Shown: positions 59,990-64,000 of the stretch, piece by piece
Numbering within the stretch: the stretch's first letter is position 1
Layout: the number at the start of each line of letters is the position of its first letter
Source of the DNA: Hypoxylon rubiginosum
Lineage: Eukaryota > Ascomycota > Sordariomycetes > Xylariales > Hypoxylaceae
Assembly: GCA_902806565.1 (NCBI GenBank)
Contig: CADCXA010000066.1
Coordinates: 930,001-994,000, forward strand
DNA length: 64,000 bases
Reading direction: 5' to 3'
Program-made: the position numbers and the translations under genes
Notes under the pieces: model-generated
Told to the model about the DNA's origin: nothing
What the model saw: only the letters and a program-made list of their open reading frames with translations
Databases searched by the model: none

Positions 59990-61654
59990 ATGGCAAATAT
60001 CGGACTAGGTAGCTCACTAGACAGCAAGCTCGACGATCTTGATGAATTCTTTTCACGCGACCCACGATTTGAATTCGTAGGCCTAATTGCCACTGGGAGC
60101 TATGGCTTTACGACTCGCGTCCGGATTCGTCATCCGGCCGTCCCGGGATTAAGGAGCTTTGTAGTCAAGAGAGCTATTGGGGGAAAAGATGCCAGGACCA
60201 ATTTAGCAACAGAGAAAAGATTCCTCACGGTGTGTACCTTCGAGAATGAAGTTAGTGAAATGATAAAAGAGCTGATAATTGTCACAAAATATACTAGAGA
60301 TTGCAAGATAATTTGCATATAGTAAGAATTCTTAGTTTACCAGATAATCCTCTGATAGGGACGGTGGATAAAAGAGACTGGATCATACTGGAATGGTTGG
60401 AGTATGGAGATCTTAATTCGTTTATCGCGCGGGCAAGAATGGTATTAGGACCGCAAAGAAGGCTGCCAAATCGTCTTCTTTGGAGGTTTTTCGTATGTCG
60501 TAAGTCATTTGACATGAGTGTACCATCATATAGCGCTAATCAGACGCATAGTGGTAAGGTGCTGTATAGCTATGGCCGTATGTCACACCTATGATATACC
60601 TTACCTACCTGTCTAGTACCTAAAGTATCTATCTACCTGTCGATACTGATTCTTCGGGTTTCAGTGGCCCGATTCTCGCGAAGATATCCAAAGAGGAGCG
60701 CCAAAATCAGGAATAGTACATGGTGACCTCCATCAAGGCAACAGTATAGGAATCACCCAGGCTAGATGCGGTAGGCAAAAATGGCTAACATGAGTTGCAG
60801 TCCTTCTTGGAGCGCCTCCTAATGATTTCGAGCATAGAATCACGCCAATACTAAAGCTTATCGACTTCGGCGGCACGGAGCAATACCCTCCAGAGGAAGA
60901 AGCAGATCATATGAATATCTACGACATTGGGCAAGTAAGTATATTTTGCCTTAAATATGCCAATTCTTAAACCGCAGACCATTAACGGGCTTGACAGGCG
61001 ATGGTCGGCCTTATTAATCTGAACCGTGGACGAGAATCAGACTACGCCCCTTATTATTTGTGGAATAATCGAGAACTTATGACCGACGCCACCGCCCTTA
61101 TCCCAACCCCATTGAGTATGGATGATGTGCTGTGCACGATCGTTTGCGCTTGTATGGCGACAAATCCCAATAACCGTCCTACTTTAAGCACCTTGCTTAA
61201 GTTGGGATTACAAGGCTTGGATGAAAGAACACCAGCCGCTTACGGTTACGAACAAGCAGAACAGGACAGCTCCATTTTCGATCTCTGGAAGCGTATCATA
61301 TATGATGCTCAAATAGATGATGACGATGATGATGATGATCCTCCTGATGACTGGTCAGATACATTGGCAGCCTCTTCAACAATGGCGGGCTCTTCAACAG
61401 TTGCTCCTTCAACGAGAGCCTCTTCAACAATAGGAGCCCCTTCAACAAGGGGACCTCCTTCAACAGCTGCTTCTTCGACAGGTGCTCGTGGAACACCACA
61501 AGTCCCTGGAAGGCCACGGCCTGTAAGAACAACACGATATCCTGCAACACAATTTCCTCCAACACCAACTCCAGCACCGCGACCTTTTCCTAGGAATCAA
61601 GGTCCCGGAACACCCGATTCTGCAGGGATAATAATTGAAGAAGAAAGGGATTAG
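59990..61654 (+). CDS. Protein kinase-fold protein with low-complexity tail
   Basis: Six exons: 59990-60229, 60298-60499, 60552-60577 (only 26 bp), 60665-60743, 60801-60934 and 60998-61654; all phases agree and give 445 residues. The glycine loop is ATGSYGF (about 34-40), the ATP lysine is K60 (FVVKRA), the catalytic loop HGDLHQGN has D177 and N182, and the metal motif DFG is at 204-206, so the catalytic residues are present. The HGDLxxGN loop instead of HRDLKxxN is typical of a fungal-specific kinase group. After the domain come an Asp run (encoded near 61315-61340) and about 110 residues of Ser/Thr/Pro repeats (STxAxSST). The 26-bp exon is supported because it rebuilds LVRCCIAMAWP, a conserved helix. 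The gene ends about 100 bp before the AT block. Confidence 0.82.
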
Positions 61655-61774
61655 GGGACATTCAGTACTTACGAATGACCGGGGTATTATTCGTAACGGT
61701 ATCGATGTAATCAAAGATAAGTTTAAAAGATATGCCATTTCTAGATCCCTAAGAGCCGTGTGTAATAAGGGTTT

Positions 61775-63975
61775 ATATTAAAAACTTAGAATAACTTTAA
61801 TTTAATATAATAATTTTTATAGATTTTAAGGTCTTTAATTTCTTTTAATTTAAATAAAAATTTAAAGCCTTATTTATATTTTAAGGTTATTATTTAATTT
61901 TTATTTTATTATTATTTTAAACGCTTAATTAATATATATTAATTTTATTATTTTAATTTAAATTATTTTTATTTAGTTAATTTTAATTAATTTATATATT
62001 AATATATAAAATATATATTTATTAAAATTTATAATTATAAGTTTTTTTTAATTAAATAAGTTATTTAAATTAAATTATATAATATTAGTTTTTTTTTTTT
62101 AAGTTTTTTTTTAAAACGTTATTTTATAAATATAAAAATTTATAAGTTTTTTTAGTTATTATTAATAAAAATTTTTAATAAAATATTTAATTTTTTTATT
62201 AAATAAATAATTATAAGGTTTTTAAATTTAATATTTTTTAATAAATTATTTTTTTTATTTAATTAAATATTTTACTTTTTTAAATTTTTTATAAAGTTTT
62301 TTATTTCTTTTATTTAATAATTTTTTATTTTAATTAAAGTTATTTTTTATAAAATTTAATTAAAATTAAATAATATTTAATTATTAATATAATAAAGTTT
62401 AATAAAAAAAATATAAAATAAATTATAGATTTTTTAGTTTTTAAGAAATATAAGTTTTATAACAATTAAAAAAATTATTTTTTAAATTTTAAAAAATTTT
62501 AATATTTTTTAATTTAGCTTTTTTATAGGTTTTTTTATTTTTATATTTTTAATGTTTAATATAATTAGTTATTTTTTAATATATTTAAAATTTTTAACAC
62601 GTTTTTTATTTATTTAAATTTTTATTTAATATTGGTTTTATTTAAAATATTTTTAAATATTTTTTTAGATTTAAATTATTTAATAAAAATATAATTAGTT
62701 TTTTAAATTTTTAAAAGCTTTAAATAAAGAATTATATATTATAAAATAATAATTATAATTAATATAAAAAAATATTATATAAAAAAAAAATTTTATATTA
62801 TTATAAATAAATTTAATTATAAAAAATAGATTTTTTTAATTATTTATTTTATAATTAATAAATAATTATAAATAAGTTTTAAAAGTTTAATTAAATTATT
62901 TAATTTAATTATTAATTTAAAAATAAAAAGCTATATTTATATAAAATTTAATATTTATTAATTTAAAAAAGTTTTTTTATAAATATATTATAAATTTAAA
63001 GTTTTTATTAAAAATAATATTTAATAATATATTTATTAAATAAATAAAATCTAGTTATATAATATATATATATATTAATATAAATTAAATAAATAAAGTT
63101 ATTTATAATAAAATAAAATAAAGTAAATATAAAATAAAAAAATAATTATTAATATTATAATTTTATTATAATTTAATTATAACTTAGTTTAAAAATATTA
63201 AATATAAATATATAATATAAAACTTATATAACCTTATAATTATATATAAAGTTTAAAACTTTATATATATTATTTTATATAATAATTTTATTTATATTAT
63301 TTTATATTAATTATTTTTTTTTTTTTTTTTAATATAACATAATTACTATTTAAAGTTTTTATAAATCTTTTATAATTTAATTAATTTAATTAATTAATTT
63401 AATTTAATATTAATAAATTTTTTATTTTTTATTATATATATATATATTAATTTATTAAAATATTATATATAAAAATACCGTATATAAACTATATATAAAT
63501 TAAGTTAATTAAAAATTTAATTTAAAAGTTTAAAGTTTAATTTAAAATAAAAATAATTTAATTTATTTTATAGATTTTTTATATAGTTTAAATTAATATA
63601 TAATAAATAAAAATAATTAAAATCGTGATATAATAAATAAAAATCTTAGTAATTTAATAAAAAATTATAAAATTTATTTATTATTAAATATATTTTAAAG
63701 ATTTTTTATATAATTAAAATTTTAATTTTATAAATAAAAATTTTATTAATTTAATAAAAAGCTATAAAATTTATTTATTATTAATTTTATAAATTTAATA
63801 TATAATTAAAATTATATATAACTAGTTTTTTAAGCTACCTGTTTTATAAGTAACCAAATTATATCTTTTAAATAAATTATTACTTAATAATTTATAATCT
63901 TAATTAATTCTATTTAATATTAAATAATTTATTTTTTATAATAATTATATTATATATAATTTGCTTAGTTTATAT
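61775..63975. repeat. Extremely AT-rich block
   Basis: Almost only A and T. By hand count, 62041-63060 has about 35 G and 10 C in 1,020 bases. There are no open frames of interest. Short TA runs (63064-63077, 63436-63447) and T runs (62090-62100, 63314-63330) occur. Two near-identical stretches around 63600-63670 and 63720-63780 (ATAAATAAAAAT...TTTAATAAAAA..TATAAAATTTATTTATTATTA-type) suggest decayed repeats. The block is probably a repeat eroded by repeat-induced point mutation or a comparable process. More balanced sequence returns at the right edge (about 63976). Confidence 0.85.
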
Positions 63976-64000
63976 TACCCGCGACCTACTTTTTATAAAT

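Noticed and set aside
1..64000. CRISPR arrays, rRNA, prokaryotic operons
   Set aside because: No regular spaced repeats or rRNA sequence; genes are intron-bearing and fungal.

Overview
The window is nuclear DNA of a filamentous ascomycete. Genes are split by short introns (about 47-113 bp) with GTRNGT-like donors and CTRAC/CTAAY branch sites. The gene set is typical of the group: HET protein, Pth11-like rhodopsin-domain proteins, a DUF6604 protein, NIPA and MRS2 Mg2+ transporters. Gene content and the natural-product cluster fit a Sordariomycete, possibly Xylariales; that assignment is an inference. I rebuilt exon structures by hand and checked reading-phase continuity at every junction quoted.

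Layout. 1-3360 (-): P4-ATPase flippase, cut by the left edge. 3361-8995: long gene-poor gap. 8996-24602: housekeeping block with a CANIN/Nse6-like protein (+), V-ATPase subunit E (-), NIPA Mg2+ transporter (+), a small secreted double-psi-barrel protein (+), MRS2/LPE10 mitochondrial Mg2+ channel (-), an F-box-like protein (+) and a short-chain dehydrogenase broken by an early stop (-). 26368-29658: a large DUF6604 protein with a degenerate thioredoxin-like C-terminus. 30354-35342: a decayed zone with a broken metallophosphoesterase, a broken carboxylesterase, a Kre9-like remnant and a MITE-like repeat. 36601-44458: a Cys-rich single-pass membrane protein, a rhodopsin-domain protein, an MFS transporter, a second copy of the repeat and a HET protein.

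44618-58900 looks like a natural-product cluster: UbiA-type aromatic prenyltransferase (-) divergent from a cytochrome P450 (+), an O-methyltransferase (+), a Pth11-like membrane protein (-), a GMC alcohol oxidase (+) and an A-T-R NRPS-like carboxylate reductase (-). There is no polyketide synthase or full NRPS. The simplest reading is activation and reduction of an aromatic acid to the aldehyde, ring prenylation, P450 oxidation of the side chain or ring, O-methylation, and alcohol/aldehyde adjustment. That is the logic expected for eutypine/asperpentyn-type prenylated benzaldehydes. The MFS transporter at 40575 could export the product.

A six-exon protein kinase (59990-61654) precedes a block of about 2.2 kb that is almost pure A+T (about 4% G+C where I counted).
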